Shown here piece after piece: positions 7,897 to 16,052 of a DNA stretch of 33,226 nt (position 1 is the stretch's first letter; every line of letters begins with the position of its first letter). The translations under genes were made by a program, and so were the position numbers. The notes below the pieces were generated by a model. The model saw only the letters and a list, made by a program, of their open reading frames with translations, made no database searches and was not told the DNA's origin. Source of the DNA: Pseudoprimorskyibacter sp. (lineage in GTDB: Bacteria > Pseudomonadota > Alphaproteobacteria > Rhodobacterales > Rhodobacteraceae); contig JAQXDR010000101.1 of the NCBI GenBank assembly GCA_029251265.1, positions 1-33,226 of the forward strand. Reading direction: 5' to 3'.

Positions 7897-8130
7897 GATG
7901 TCTTTCCTTGGTACATTTATGACATTTACGCGAATATGGCGCCGTCAGTTGAAGATAGCGTCTTCGGCTGGCGTTCAATACCCAGCTGCGCTTGGCTTGG
8001 GGACTGACGGAGTGTTCAGATTCTGAAATGCATCTAAAAAATGGTGTTCAGTTTTTTAACACTTGCCTTGCAAAGCTAAGAACTACGTTGTTTTTCAGTA
8101 TCACTTACGCATTGGCTCTGGGAGGACATA
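7897..8130. promoter_or_regulatory. Divergent control region between dehydrogenase/ABC operon and its regulator
   Basis: A 234-base intergenic region from which both units must be transcribed. It contains a dyad, GTGTT at 8044-8048 and AACAC at 8058-8062, separated by a T-rich nine-base spacer, which is a possible operator. GGAGG at 8121-8125 is the ribosome-binding site of the regulator. I could not assign convincing -35/-10 boxes, and no sigma-54 type GG/GC promoter was evident, which fits a regulator lacking the sigma-54 contact loop. Confidence 0.4.
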
Positions 8131-9966
8131 GTGCGTTCTATATTCATGCAAGCGCGCACTGCGCTAGAAACGAAGGGACGATTTGCGGCTGGAGCAGTCC
8201 CCGAGCACATCGGCGACAGTTGGCGGAGATGCCTGCAAAATGGCATGGATCCAACAGGAGAGCCGGTCGACGCCAATATTGGCATTCAAGCACTTCGTGA
8301 AACACGCCAGCAGCATGACAAGGTACTGTCAGTCGTGCGGCCAGAGTTGGAACTGCTCAGCAACCAGATCGCGGGCACAAACCACATGACGGCCTTTGCC
8401 AGCGACGAAGGCGTCATCCTTGACGTTATCATGGATCACGAATTTAGCGACTCTGATTGTTCACGCAGTATTCGAGCGGGCACAATATGGCGCGAGGATC
8501 TGCGCGGCACAAACGCACTTGGCCTGTCTTTGCATACTGGCGAGACAAGCATGGTTACGGGCGGAGAACATTTTTTTTCAAAACACGGTCGCGTTTCTTG
8601 TGTCTCGACCCCCATATTTGACAGTCAGGGGCAGATAATTGGTCTGCTGGACGCATCATCCGAGGTTGCAGCGCGGCAGTTTCACACACAGGCGCTTGTT
8701 GCCTTGTCAGCCACCAATATTGAAAACCGGCTGTTCGTCGGAGAACACCGCGAAGACTACATCATACAATTTCACCCGCGCGAAGAGTATCTGACCACGC
8801 AAAGCGTCGGCATGATCAGTGCAGATGAAGATGGCAAGGTCACTGGTATGAACCGTCGTGCCAGCCAAATCCTTAAAGGTCTTGAAATCGGCCAGAGCAA
8901 AAGCTTTACCGACTTTTTCCAAGGTGGATTTTCGGCTGCGATCAAACCACTCGCAAAAGGCGATGTTATACGGCTGGTAGACTGGCTGAATTCAACATAT
9001 TTTGCACGTATCAGAATGACACGGCGGGGAACAAGAGGATCAGGACCGAAGCGGTCCGTATCGCTTGCTGTTCCGACTGTGTTTGATCTGCCAACGGCAT
9101 CTGATGAACCTGTCTTCCGAGATGAACAGGTTCGAAACAGTCTGCGCCTTGCCGTACGATCTGCACGTCTCGGCGCGCCCTTCTCAATTGTCGGCGAATC
9201 AGGAACAGGACGGACAACTCTGGCCCAAGCCGTTCACAACACCGTCCACAAAGACAGACCACTTGTCGCCGTGGATTGTAGAGCAGCGAGCGCACAAGCC
9301 GGATCAAAACGCCTTGTCGCTGACATATTAGGCGAAACTGAAACGCATGATTTCGCCATCAAGTCTGGCGGGACGCTGCTTCTTGAACACCTAGATACCA
9401 TCACCGGTGGACCTGCCGAAGAATTGTGCCAAGTCACCGAACGTTTGCTAAGCAGCAAAGCAACGCCAGGGTGGGTCATAATATCGACTGGTGTATCAAA
9501 GTCAGATACCAACACAGACTGGCCCACACATGTCAGCACCGTGTTTTCTAGGCTCACAGAATTACAAGTTCACCTTCCAGCATTGTCTGACAGATCTGAT
9601 TTTGGTCAGGTGGCAGCATCAATTCTGTCGGGAATATCACCCAGACATCACCTTTCAAACTCGGCTATCGAAGCTTTGAAACGTGTCAAACGCGACCAAC
9701 ATCTCAGCGATTTTGAGAATCAGTTGCGCATTCTGGCTGTACAATGTCCCGAAGGTGTCATTCGAGAAGAACATATTGAACGCTTCCTCACGGTTGATGA
9801 CATCAAACAGAACGTTTGCCCAAAGTGTCGTGGCAATTCTGCCAAAGAAGCCAAATGCAGCGAAATCAACCGTGTTTTCCGTCAATGCAATTCCAATGTT
9901 GCCTTGGCGGCTCGCAAATTGGGCGTTTCTAGAAACACCGTGTATTCCCATATCTCTGACCATTGA
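8131..9966 (+). CDS. AcoR-like GAF / degenerate AAA+ / Fis-HTH transcriptional regulator
   Basis: A 611-residue DNA-binding regulator. The N-terminal part (about 25-200) is the AcoR-type sensor region with a GAF domain (EDLRGTNALGLSL, SCVSTPIFDSQGQIIGLLD). A PAS-like segment follows around 220-300. The AAA+ domain has Walker A GESGTGRT at 355-362, but Walker B is altered (GGTLLLEHLD at 413-422), and the GAFTGA loop that contacts sigma-54 is absent, with the segment between VDC and SGGTL shortened. The C-terminus has a Cys-rich CPKC plus Cys stretch and a Fis-type helix (NVALAARKLGVSRNTVYSHI). The start is a GTG with GGAGG five bases before it. It is divergent from the dehydrogenase/ABC operon and is the obvious candidate regulator, probably using sigma-70 promoters or acting as a repressor. 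Confidence 0.88.
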   Translation: MRSIFMQARTALETKGRFAAGAVPEHIGDSWRRCLQNGMDPTGEPVDANIGIQALRETRQQHDKVLSVVRPELELLSNQIAGTNHMTAFASDEGVILDVIMDHEFSDSDCSRSIRAGTIWREDLRGTNALGLSLHTGETSMVTGGEHFFSKHGRVSCVSTPIFDSQGQIIGLLDASSEVAARQFHTQALVALSATNIENRLFVGEHREDYIIQFHPREEYLTTQSVGMISADEDGKVTGMNRRASQILKGLEIGQSKSFTDFFQGGFSAAIKPLAKGDVIRLVDWLNSTYFARIRMTRRGTRGSGPKRSVSLAVPTVFDLPTASDEPVFRDEQVRNSLRLAVRSARLGAPFSIVGESGTGRTTLAQAVHNTVHKDRPLVAVDCRAASAQAGSKRLVADILGETETHDFAIKSGGTLLLEHLDTITGGPAEELCQVTERLLSSKATPGWVIISTGVSKSDTNTDWPTHVSTVFSRLTELQVHLPALSDRSDFGQVAASILSGISPRHHLSNSAIEALKRVKRDQHLSDFENQLRILAVQCPEGVIREEHIERFLTVDDIKQNVCPKCRGNSAKEAKCSEINRVFRQCNSNVALAARKLGVSRNTVYSHISDH

Positions 9967-9971
9967 TCTGT

Positions 9972-9997
9972 ATGGCCAAAAGCGCTGTTCGGCCAGT
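9972..9997 (+). terminator. Weak hairpin after the regulator gene
   Basis: TGGCC and GGCCA can pair across a 13-base loop shortly after the regulator stop. The downstream sequence is AT-rich but has no clean T-run, so the call is tentative. Confidence 0.25.
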
Positions 9998-10099
9998 TAT
10001 ATAATGCGATCCGACGGTGTCTCGACGCTGACACGTCAATGGCACAGGGGCCAGCTATCTTTGACAATTTAGCTTGTGGGTGTCCAAAAAAGCGCGTGC

Positions 10100-10507
10100 C
10101 TAGACAGTAGATGCACGTCCCTGAATGCGCGCAATCATCGCGCGCAATCCGTTCGAACGTTGCGCAGACAGGTGATCATGCAATCCAAGTCGTGCAAATT
10201 CCGCTCGTGCGTCCACATTTGCAACATCAGCTGCCGGCAACCCATCATACAAACGCAGCAATAGCGCAATAAGGCCGCGGACGATCATTGCATCACTTTC
10301 CCCGATGAACCGGAATACGTCTTGCTCGGACCATGTGTGCAGCCAGACCTGACTGGCACATCCGTCTACCTTAGTTGCGGGCACCTTCAAACCTTCGTCC
10401 AGTTCCGGTAATGCTTTGCCCATCTCAATGACCAAGCGGTAACGGTCCTCCCAATCCTCGAGAAATTCAAAATCTTCGACCACCTCTTCGAATGACGCGC
10501 TTGCCAT
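10100..10507 (-). CDS. sufE: SufE family cysteine desulfurase sulfur acceptor
   Basis: A 135-residue cytoplasmic protein that accepts persulfide sulfur from the SufS cysteine desulfurase and stimulates Fe-S cluster assembly. The family pattern is clear: FEEVVEDFEFLEDWEDRYR at the N-terminus, then KVDGCASQVWL, whose Cys is the sulfur-accepting residue, and a C-terminal helix after NGLRAM. I selected the ATG at 10507, which has GAGGA four bases upstream and yields the usual family start MASASFEE. A frame from the GTG at 10537 adds ten residues without a clear ribosome-binding site. No other suf gene is present in the window, so it stands alone here. Confidence 0.93.
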   Translation of the reverse strand: MASASFEEVVEDFEFLEDWEDRYRLVIEMGKALPELDEGLKVPATKVDGCASQVWLHTWSEQDVFRFIGESDAMIVRGLIALLLRLYDGLPAADVANVDARAEFARLGLHDHLSAQRSNGLRAMIARIQGRASTV

Positions 10508-10662
10508 GCTGTCCTCTTGCGATTGATTGTGACCCACTCAGATGGAGGGATTTTTCTTTGATCTAGGCGGAGCATTGCCAAAGGTCCAGTCCGGTCAGTC
10601 CTTTTCAACCGCCGCACAATCGTTTAGCACTGTTTTTAAGGCAGGAACACCGGGGAACGCGC

Positions 10663-11157
10663 ATGATCCGCACATGGATGATTTTGATTGTGGCATCACT
10701 GGTGCTCAGCGGATGCGCCCGCATTCAAGAGTCCCGTTTCAATCCATTCAATTGGTTCTCGCGAAGCGAGCGTGTCGAAGACGTGGTCGAAGGCACCAAC
10801 CCCTTGATCCCCACAGCCGAAGCACGCAGCTTGTTTGTAAGTCGTCCTGACGCATATGACGGGATTGCGATTGATGCCATAGCAAGCATCCGTCTGGATC
10901 CCACACCGGGCGGGGCTATTTTGTTGGCGTTTGGTGCATCTGCTGCGCAAGGCGCCTACGATGTGCGGCTTGTACGGGATGAAACGGAAGAAGACGAAGA
11001 TATACTCGCGTATGATTTCAAGCTGCGCCTGCCAGAGCGTCCGCGCCCGGGACCGCAGAGAATAGTTGCGGCTCAAACCCTGACCAAACAGGATCTAGCG
11101 ACCGTTAAGGAAATTCACGTTCGTGCGGGCAAGGCGCGAAAGATTATTCGTCCATAG
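10663..11157 (+). CDS. Small putative lipoprotein of unknown function
   Basis: A 164-residue protein with a lipoprotein signal: MIRTWMILIVASLVLSGCA, with the lipobox L-S-G-C ending at Cys18, so it is probably lipidated and membrane-anchored. The mature part has no motif that I recognise. It contains an acidic patch (ETEEDEDILAY) and a basic C-terminus (VRAGKARKIIRP). GGGGAA precedes the ATG. It is transcribed toward rnd, and the two genes overlap tail-to-tail by 14 bases. Unrecognised beyond its localisation. Confidence 0.75.
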   Translation: MIRTWMILIVASLVLSGCARIQESRFNPFNWFSRSERVEDVVEGTNPLIPTAEARSLFVSRPDAYDGIAIDAIASIRLDPTPGGAILLAFGASAAQGAYDVRLVRDETEEDEDILAYDFKLRLPERPRPGPQRIVAAQTLTKQDLATVKEIHVRAGKARKIIRP

Positions 11158-12316
11158 CCTGCAGTTCCAGCAGAATCACGCGTTGTCCCTTCGCAGACAA
11201 GGCAACCTCGCCGTTACACAAACGCAAGGCGTCGGCGCCAAAGACTTCGTGTCTCCACCCGCGTAATGCAGGAACATCGCGCAAACCTGCTGCAATCGCG
11301 TCAAGATCCGCCGCAGGAGCTACCAATCGCGACGCCACGCCGAAGCTTTCTGTTTTTGATTTCAGCAGCACACGCAAAAGATCTGCCAATGCCGGATTGA
11401 CTTGTAGTCCATCCCGCGATGTATCGGGTTTCGGCAGGTTCTCTTTGGCGATTGCAAGGCCGGACTTGACCGCTTCAAGAATCCCATCCGCGATCACACC
11501 TTTACGAGCATCACGCATTAACAATCTCAACTTGCCGAGCTCGGCCATAGATTGCGGTTTGGTCGACGCAAGTTCTACCAAGGCGTCGTCTTTGAAAACT
11601 CGACTGCGCGGAACATTGTTGTCTTGTGCATGTCTTTCCCGAAATTCCGCCAAAAATTTAACAATGCCCAAAAAACGAGGGGCATTAGATCGCGTTTTGA
11701 CCCGCTGCCACGCATTTTCCGGGCGGGTGATGTATGTGTCAGGGTTTGTCAGAATACTTAATTCTTCCTGAACCCACCGTCTACGACCAGATTTCTCTAA
11801 GGATGCGGAAAGATGTTCATATATGTCACGCAGGTGTGTCACATCTGCCAACGCATAGGTCTGTTGTGCCTGACTCAGAGGGCGCTGCGACCAGTCCGTA
11901 AACCGCGATGTTTTGTCCAATGACGCTTGGGCAATTTTGCGGACCAGTGTTTCGTAGCTGACCTGTTCACCAAAACCACAGACCATTGCTGCGACCTGAG
12001 TATCAAAAAGGGGCTCTGGTATCACATCATGGTCAATAAAGAAGATCTCAAGATCCTGACGTGCTGCATGAAATACTTTGGTAACTGATGTATCCCTGAA
12101 CAACCCAACCAAGGGATCAAGCAAAAGCCCGTCTGCCAATGGATCAACCAGCACAGCACTGTCTTGATCTGCTCCCGGAAACGCGAGCTGTATTAGGCAT
12201 AGTTTTGAGTAATACGTCCGTTCCCTCAAAAACTCGGTATCGACGGTTATATAGGGATGTTCACGCGCACGCTGACAAAATTCGCGCAATTCTTCTGTAT
12301 TGGTAATGGTGCGCAT
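11144..12316 (-). CDS. rnd: Ribonuclease D
   Basis: A 390-residue 3'-5' exoribonuclease taking part in tRNA and stable-RNA 3' maturation. DEDD-type catalytic motifs are visible in order: VDTEFLRE near residue 21, HAARQDLEIF near 82, and YALADVTHL with its Tyr and Asp near 150. An HRDC domain follows at about 205-285 (NNVPRSRVFKDDALVELA), then a C-terminal region. Length is close to the family norm. The ATG at 12316 has AGAGG upstream. A plausible promoter and a perfect inverted repeat lie just upstream (12351-12400). The 3' end overlaps the lipoprotein gene on the other strand. Confidence 0.95.
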   Translation of the reverse strand: MRTITNTEELREFCQRAREHPYITVDTEFLRERTYYSKLCLIQLAFPGADQDSAVLVDPLADGLLLDPLVGLFRDTSVTKVFHAARQDLEIFFIDHDVIPEPLFDTQVAAMVCGFGEQVSYETLVRKIAQASLDKTSRFTDWSQRPLSQAQQTYALADVTHLRDIYEHLSASLEKSGRRRWVQEELSILTNPDTYITRPENAWQRVKTRSNAPRFLGIVKFLAEFRERHAQDNNVPRSRVFKDDALVELASTKPQSMAELGKLRLLMRDARKGVIADGILEAVKSGLAIAKENLPKPDTSRDGLQVNPALADLLRVLLKSKTESFGVASRLVAPAADLDAIAAGLRDVPALRGWRHEVFGADALRLCNGEVALSAKGQRVILLELQAMDE

Positions 12317-12350
12317 GCAAGGCGGACCTCTGAATTTTTTTCTTTATTGC

Positions 12351-12400
12351 ACGTGATAATTCACGTTCCACTGTTATACCTGAATTTCTAGCCGCTGCAA
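12351..12400 (-). promoter_or_regulatory. Predicted rnd promoter with inverted repeat at the start site
   Basis: On the minus strand TTGCAG (12400-12395) and TATAAC (12378-12373) are separated by 16 bases, a reasonable sigma-70 promoter. The predicted transcription start falls at the edge of the inverted repeat ACGTGA-TAAT-TCACGT (12351-12366), with six-base arms that are perfect complements. The repeat could be an operator or a 5'-end hairpin on the rnd mRNA. Confidence 0.45.
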
Positions 12401-12532
12401 CTCGCCAAGAAGTCGATTTCGAAAAGTGCTTTGGATTGCAATATAGACAATTTTCGCTTCAGATTGATTTTGGAAAGATAAGCTGATGCACATACAAAAT
12501 TGTGCCACCACCCACTCCTGCGTTTTATGGGT

Positions 12533-13684
12533 CTACCGTGATCTCAAATTCTGAACGGACTGCGCGATCTGGCGCTCTTCCTGTGCAGGCACAATCCAAA
12601 CTGACACACGTGACGTGTCGCTATGTAGGCGTGCTGAACTGCGGTGGTTTGCATCAGGGTCTAAGCGCACCCCCGCCCAATTCATTTCGCGCAATATCCC
12701 CATGCGCACCGCGACCGCATTCTCTCCTATACCACCGGTGAATGCGATAGCATCAAGTCCCCCCATAGCCGCAATCAAGGATCCTGCATGGCGCAGGCTC
12801 CAATAACAAAAGTGATCGATTGCAAAGGCACTATCAGCAGACGGATCCACCATCAGACGGCGCATATCGGATTTCCCGCCAGATAGGCCCAACAGACCAC
12901 TTTCGTGATTGAGGATTGCCTTGGTCCGCTCTAACCCGTTTTCTTCGACAAGACGCAACACGGCATTCGCGTCAATCCCACCCGAGCGCGTGCCCATCGT
13001 CAATCCGTCCAGTGGCGAATATCCCATGGTTGTTGCAACGGATTCACCATTATGAATTGCACATAATGAGGCCCCATTGCCCAAATGAAAGGCCAGCAAT
13101 CGCGATGGCAAAGACTGACCTGAAACCTTCGGTAAAGATTGCACAAGAGCCGCGTAGCTTAATCCATGAAAACCGTAGCGTCGAATACCGCGGGTTTCTT
13201 GTAATCTTGGGATAGCATAGCGGGTCGCAACCTTTGGGTTTGTCGCATGGAACGCGGTATCAAAACAAACGAACTGCGGCAACTCTGGCACCAATTCTGC
13301 GAGATTACGGATGGCAGCAAGATTATGAGGGTTATGCAAAGGAGCCAGCGGAGTACAGGTTTCGATTTCGGCGATGACATCAGGGCTTGCGCGCATTGGC
13401 GCCGTCAGGGCGCTGCCGCCATGCACCACGCGATGGCCCGCTGCTGTCAAACTATCAAATCCAAACCCTTCTGTTTCAAGCGCTTTTAAAATCATACTGA
13501 GCGCAGATTTGTGATCGAGGATTGGCTGCTCTTTCTTCTTGTCACCAATCCGAAGACAGGATGAGCCGCCGATATCTTCTGCAATCCCACTGATTTTTTC
13601 AACCAATTCAGCGTCAAATATGGCAAATTTGATTGAGGATGATCCTGCATTCAAAACGAGGATCTGGTCGGTTTGTTTGGTCAT
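12533..13684 (-). CDS. ackA: Acetate kinase
   Basis: A 383-residue enzyme interconverting acetate plus ATP with acetyl phosphate plus ADP. The family signatures are intact: ILVLNAGSSSIKFAIFD at the N-terminus, GHRVVHGG with the substrate Arg, LAPLHNPHNL with a conserved His, YGFHGLSYAAL with the catalytic His, LGNGASL, GTRSGGIDANAV, and FTGGIGENA near the C-terminus with VPAQEER behind it. It is slightly shorter than the roughly 400 residues usual in enterobacteria. No phosphotransacetylase gene lies beside it in this window. It is on the same strand as purM-purN, 121 bases downstream of purN. Confidence 0.95.
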   Translation of the reverse strand: MTKQTDQILVLNAGSSSIKFAIFDAELVEKISGIAEDIGGSSCLRIGDKKKEQPILDHKSALSMILKALETEGFGFDSLTAAGHRVVHGGSALTAPMRASPDVIAEIETCTPLAPLHNPHNLAAIRNLAELVPELPQFVCFDTAFHATNPKVATRYAIPRLQETRGIRRYGFHGLSYAALVQSLPKVSGQSLPSRLLAFHLGNGASLCAIHNGESVATTMGYSPLDGLTMGTRSGGIDANAVLRLVEENGLERTKAILNHESGLLGLSGGKSDMRRLMVDPSADSAFAIDHFCYWSLRHAGSLIAAMGGLDAIAFTGGIGENAVAVRMGILREMNWAGVRLDPDANHRSSARLHSDTSRVSVWIVPAQEERQIAQSVQNLRSR

Positions 13685-13805
13685 TGCGCATATCCCGAGT
13701 TACCCCCGCGAAACAAAGTTGCGGAATTATTGACTCAATGGCACGATTCATACCTCGATGACAATGATTTTGCCAAGTGTCTGAAATAATCTTTTAAAAA
13801 AGCGC

Positions 13806-14396
13806 TTAACTTTGTGTGGGCAATGTCAATTCCTGACAAAACCGGCGCAGCTGTTGCGGATACAATATGTGTTCTTGCTCAAGAACGCGCGCAGCAAGTA
13901 TTTGAGGTGTGTCGTTTTGATAGATCGGCACGGATGCTTGCCCAAGAATGGGCCCATCGTCCAGTTTTCCTGTCACAAGATGGACGGTACAGCCGTGAGC
14001 ATGATCTTTGGCTTCAAGCGCACGCGCATGTGTGTGAAGACCCTTATATTTTGGCAGCAAAGACGGATGGATGTTTAGCATGCGTCCCTGCCACATAACA
14101 GTAAAGCTCGGCGTCAAAACACGCATAAATCCAGCAAGACAGATTACATCTGGCTCATAGGGTGCCAAGCGTTCGCTTATCGCGGCCTCAAAGGCCTTTC
14201 TGTCTCCGTTGAAGGGATGGTGATCGACGACCTCGGTGGGAATGCCACGTGCGCGGGCTTTGACCAACCCTCCGGCTGTGGCATCGTTGCTAAGAACGAC
14301 AGCCGCACGCGCGGGATGATCGTCTGTCATGCTATCTGCAAGCGCCACCATGTTTGAACCGCCTCCGGACACAAAGATGGCCACACGCAGCGTCAT
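13806..14396 (-). CDS. purN: Phosphoribosylglycinamide formyltransferase
   Basis: A 196-residue enzyme of de novo purine synthesis that transfers a formyl group from 10-formyltetrahydrofolate to GAR. The N-terminal loop [11 protein letters not shown] binds the GAR phosphate. The catalytic region reads [20 protein letters not shown], with the Asn-His pair, followed by [15 protein letters not shown] with the catalytic Asp. The ATG overlaps the purM stop (ATGA), indicating translational coupling in a purM-purN operon. Confidence 0.95.
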   Translation of the reverse strand: MTLRVAIFVSGGGSNMVALADSMTDDHPARAAVVLSNDATAGGLVKARARGIPTEVVDHHPFNGDRKAFEAAISERLAPYEPDVICLAGFMRVLTPSFTVMWQGRMLNIHPSLLPKYKGLHTHARALEAKDHAHGCTVHLVTGKLDDGPILGQASVPIYQNDTPQILAARVLEQEHILYPQQLRRFCQELTLPTQS

Positions 14397-15448
14397 CTAA
14401 GTGTTCCGGTATAGTGGACACCCTCGCCTGCGGTAATCCTTCCCAAGGCGGTGACGCGTTCGCCTGCATCGGTCAATAGCTGGCTCAGCCCCTCTGCCAA
14501 ATCCGGATCAACTACAAGAACCATGCCAATCCCGCAATTGAAGGTTTTCAGCATTTCGTCATCCGCAATCTTACCCTGATCTGCCATCCAATCAAAGACT
14601 GCGGGCAACCGCCAAGCATCTAGGTTGATCGCTGCACCAAGACCCTCAGGCAGCACACGCGGGACATTTTCCGTCAAACCGCCACCAGTGATATGGGCCA
14701 AGGCGCGTACGCCGCCCGATCGAATCGCCATCAATGCGGGTTTGACATACAGTCGCGTCGGCGTCAGCAATGCGTCAGCCACAGACGCAGTTTCGGACTG
14801 CCATGGGCAGTCATCATCCCAAGCCACATTCGCCATATCCATGACGCGGCGCACAAGGCTGAAACCATTGGAGTGTATACCATCAGCGCCCAAACCAAGA
14901 AGGACATCGCCTTCTGCAACGCCAGCCGGAAGCGCCCCGCCTCTTTCCATTGCTCCGACAGAAAAGCCAGCCAAGTCGAAATCACCGGCAGGATACATGC
15001 CCGGCATCTCGGCTGTTTCGCCACCAATCAATGCGCAACCGGATGCTTCGCATCCCCGGGCGATGCCCTCGATCACTCGCGCCGCACTATCCGTGTCCAA
15101 GGCCCCCGTTGCGAAATAATCCAGAAAAAACAGTGGCTCGGCACCCTGACAGACCAGATCGTTGACGCACATCGCCACAAGATCGACGCCGACACCGTCC
15201 ACTTGTCCAGTGTCGATCGCAATGCGCAGCTTGGTGCCAACCCCATCCGTGGCTGCGACAAGCACGGGATCACGATAGCCCGCAGCCTTTAAGTCAAATA
15301 ATGCCCCAAAACCGCCAAGCCCGGCCATGACCCCAGACCGATTGGTCCGAGCAGCAGCAGGCTTGATTCGGTCAACAAGCGCATTGCCTGCATCAATATC
15401 CACACCCGCCTGGGCATAGGTCAGTCCATGGCTCGAAGAGGTGGTCAT
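14393..15448 (-). CDS. purM: Phosphoribosylformylglycinamidine cyclo-ligase (AIR synthetase)
   Basis: A 351-residue ATP-dependent cyclase producing aminoimidazole ribotide in purine synthesis. Visible landmarks include [19 protein letters not shown] at the N-terminus, [55 protein letters not shown] and [14 protein letters not shown] use the ATG at 15448, with AGGAG eight bases upstream, giving [11 protein letters not shown]; a frame from 15499 adds 17 residues unlike the family. It is the first gene of the purM-purN pair. Confidence 0.95.
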   Translation of the reverse strand: MTTSSSHGLTYAQAGVDIDAGNALVDRIKPAAARTNRSGVMAGLGGFGALFDLKAAGYRDPVLVAATDGVGTKLRIAIDTGQVDGVGVDLVAMCVNDLVCQGAEPLFFLDYFATGALDTDSAARVIEGIARGCEASGCALIGGETAEMPGMYPAGDFDLAGFSVGAMERGGALPAGVAEGDVLLGLGADGIHSNGFSLVRRVMDMANVAWDDDCPWQSETASVADALLTPTRLYVKPALMAIRSGGVRALAHITGGGLTENVPRVLPEGLGAAINLDAWRLPAVFDWMADQGKIADDEMLKTFNCGIGMVLVVDPDLAEGLSQLLTDAGERVTALGRITAGEGVHYTGTLR

Positions 15449-15685
15449 TGCGCAAACTCCTGGATGTTTCGGGCGAGGTAGCCCATCCCGCCTGTCCATG
15501 CAATGGTGTCAACCCATCGCAATCAACAAGCTCAGGGGCTTTTAACTTTTGAACTCAGGCAAACAACCGGTCTCGGGAATTTAAAAATTCCGAACATCGT
15601 CTCGTTCTGACTTTTTCATTTTGTTAACCTATATATCCCACCGTGACATCTGCGGCTGATATGCACATCAAGTGCTTTCTGACGC

Positions 15686-15713
15686 TTGACGCGGACATCA
15701 TGTCTGGTAATCA
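15686..15713 (+). promoter_or_regulatory. Predicted tRNA promoter
   Basis: TTGACG (15686-15691) and TAATCA (15708-15713) are separated by 16 bases. The -10 box ends ten bases before the tRNA, giving a very short 5' leader. The preceding stretch 15449-15685 carries the purM leader on the other strand and shows no other gene. Confidence 0.5.
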
Positions 15714-15723
15714 CTGTGCTCGT

Positions 15724-15800
15724 GGGCCTGTAGCTCAATTGGTTAGAGCAGGGCGCTCATAACGCCTTGGTTGGGGGTTCGAGTCCCTCCGGGCCTACCA
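15724..15800 (+). tRNA. tRNA with CAT anticodon (elongator Met or Ile2)
   Basis: A 77-base cloverleaf. The acceptor GGGCCTG pairs with CGGGCCT, including G-T pairs at 1-72 and 6-67. D stem GCTC/GAGC, anticodon stem GGGCG/CGCCT with loop CTCATAA (CAT at 15758-15760), T stem GGGGG/CCCTC with loop TTCGAGT, discriminator A, and an encoded CCA. It is not an initiator tRNA, because the initiator hallmarks are absent. The CAT anticodon may be read as Met or, after lysidine modification, as Ile (ATA codons); the sequence alone does not let me decide. Confidence 0.95.
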
Positions 15801-15984
15801 CGATCACCCAACTGTCATCACACTATCAGAGGCTTTGCTTAGCATAACCTTTGCAATGCAACTCTGATGGATCGTAGTGCCTGTCTGCAAAAAGGATACG
15901 CCGTAACGAAGCTGTGGCGCTGCCAGAACGGGTACCAAACGAACAATTGTCGGTTATACGACTGTCCTTTTTAGCCCTGCCCTC

Positions 15985-16010
15985 GGCGTCTGTTTAGTCT
16001 AGGTGACGCC
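15985..16010. terminator. Possible hairpin downstream of the AraC gene
   Basis: GGCGTC and GACGCC can pair across a 14-base loop, 43 bases beyond the AraC-family stop. There is no T-run. The surrounding stretch 15801-16052 shows no gene that I can support. Confidence 0.25.
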
Positions 16011-16052
16011 CATGTAGGATGTCCAAATGAATACCCCCCAAGATCGCCAAAC

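Noticed and set aside
13785-13805. Possible terminator for purM-purN (AAGCGCTT followed by T-run on the minus strand)
   Set aside because: The palindrome is only eight bases with no loop, so a stable hairpin is not possible.
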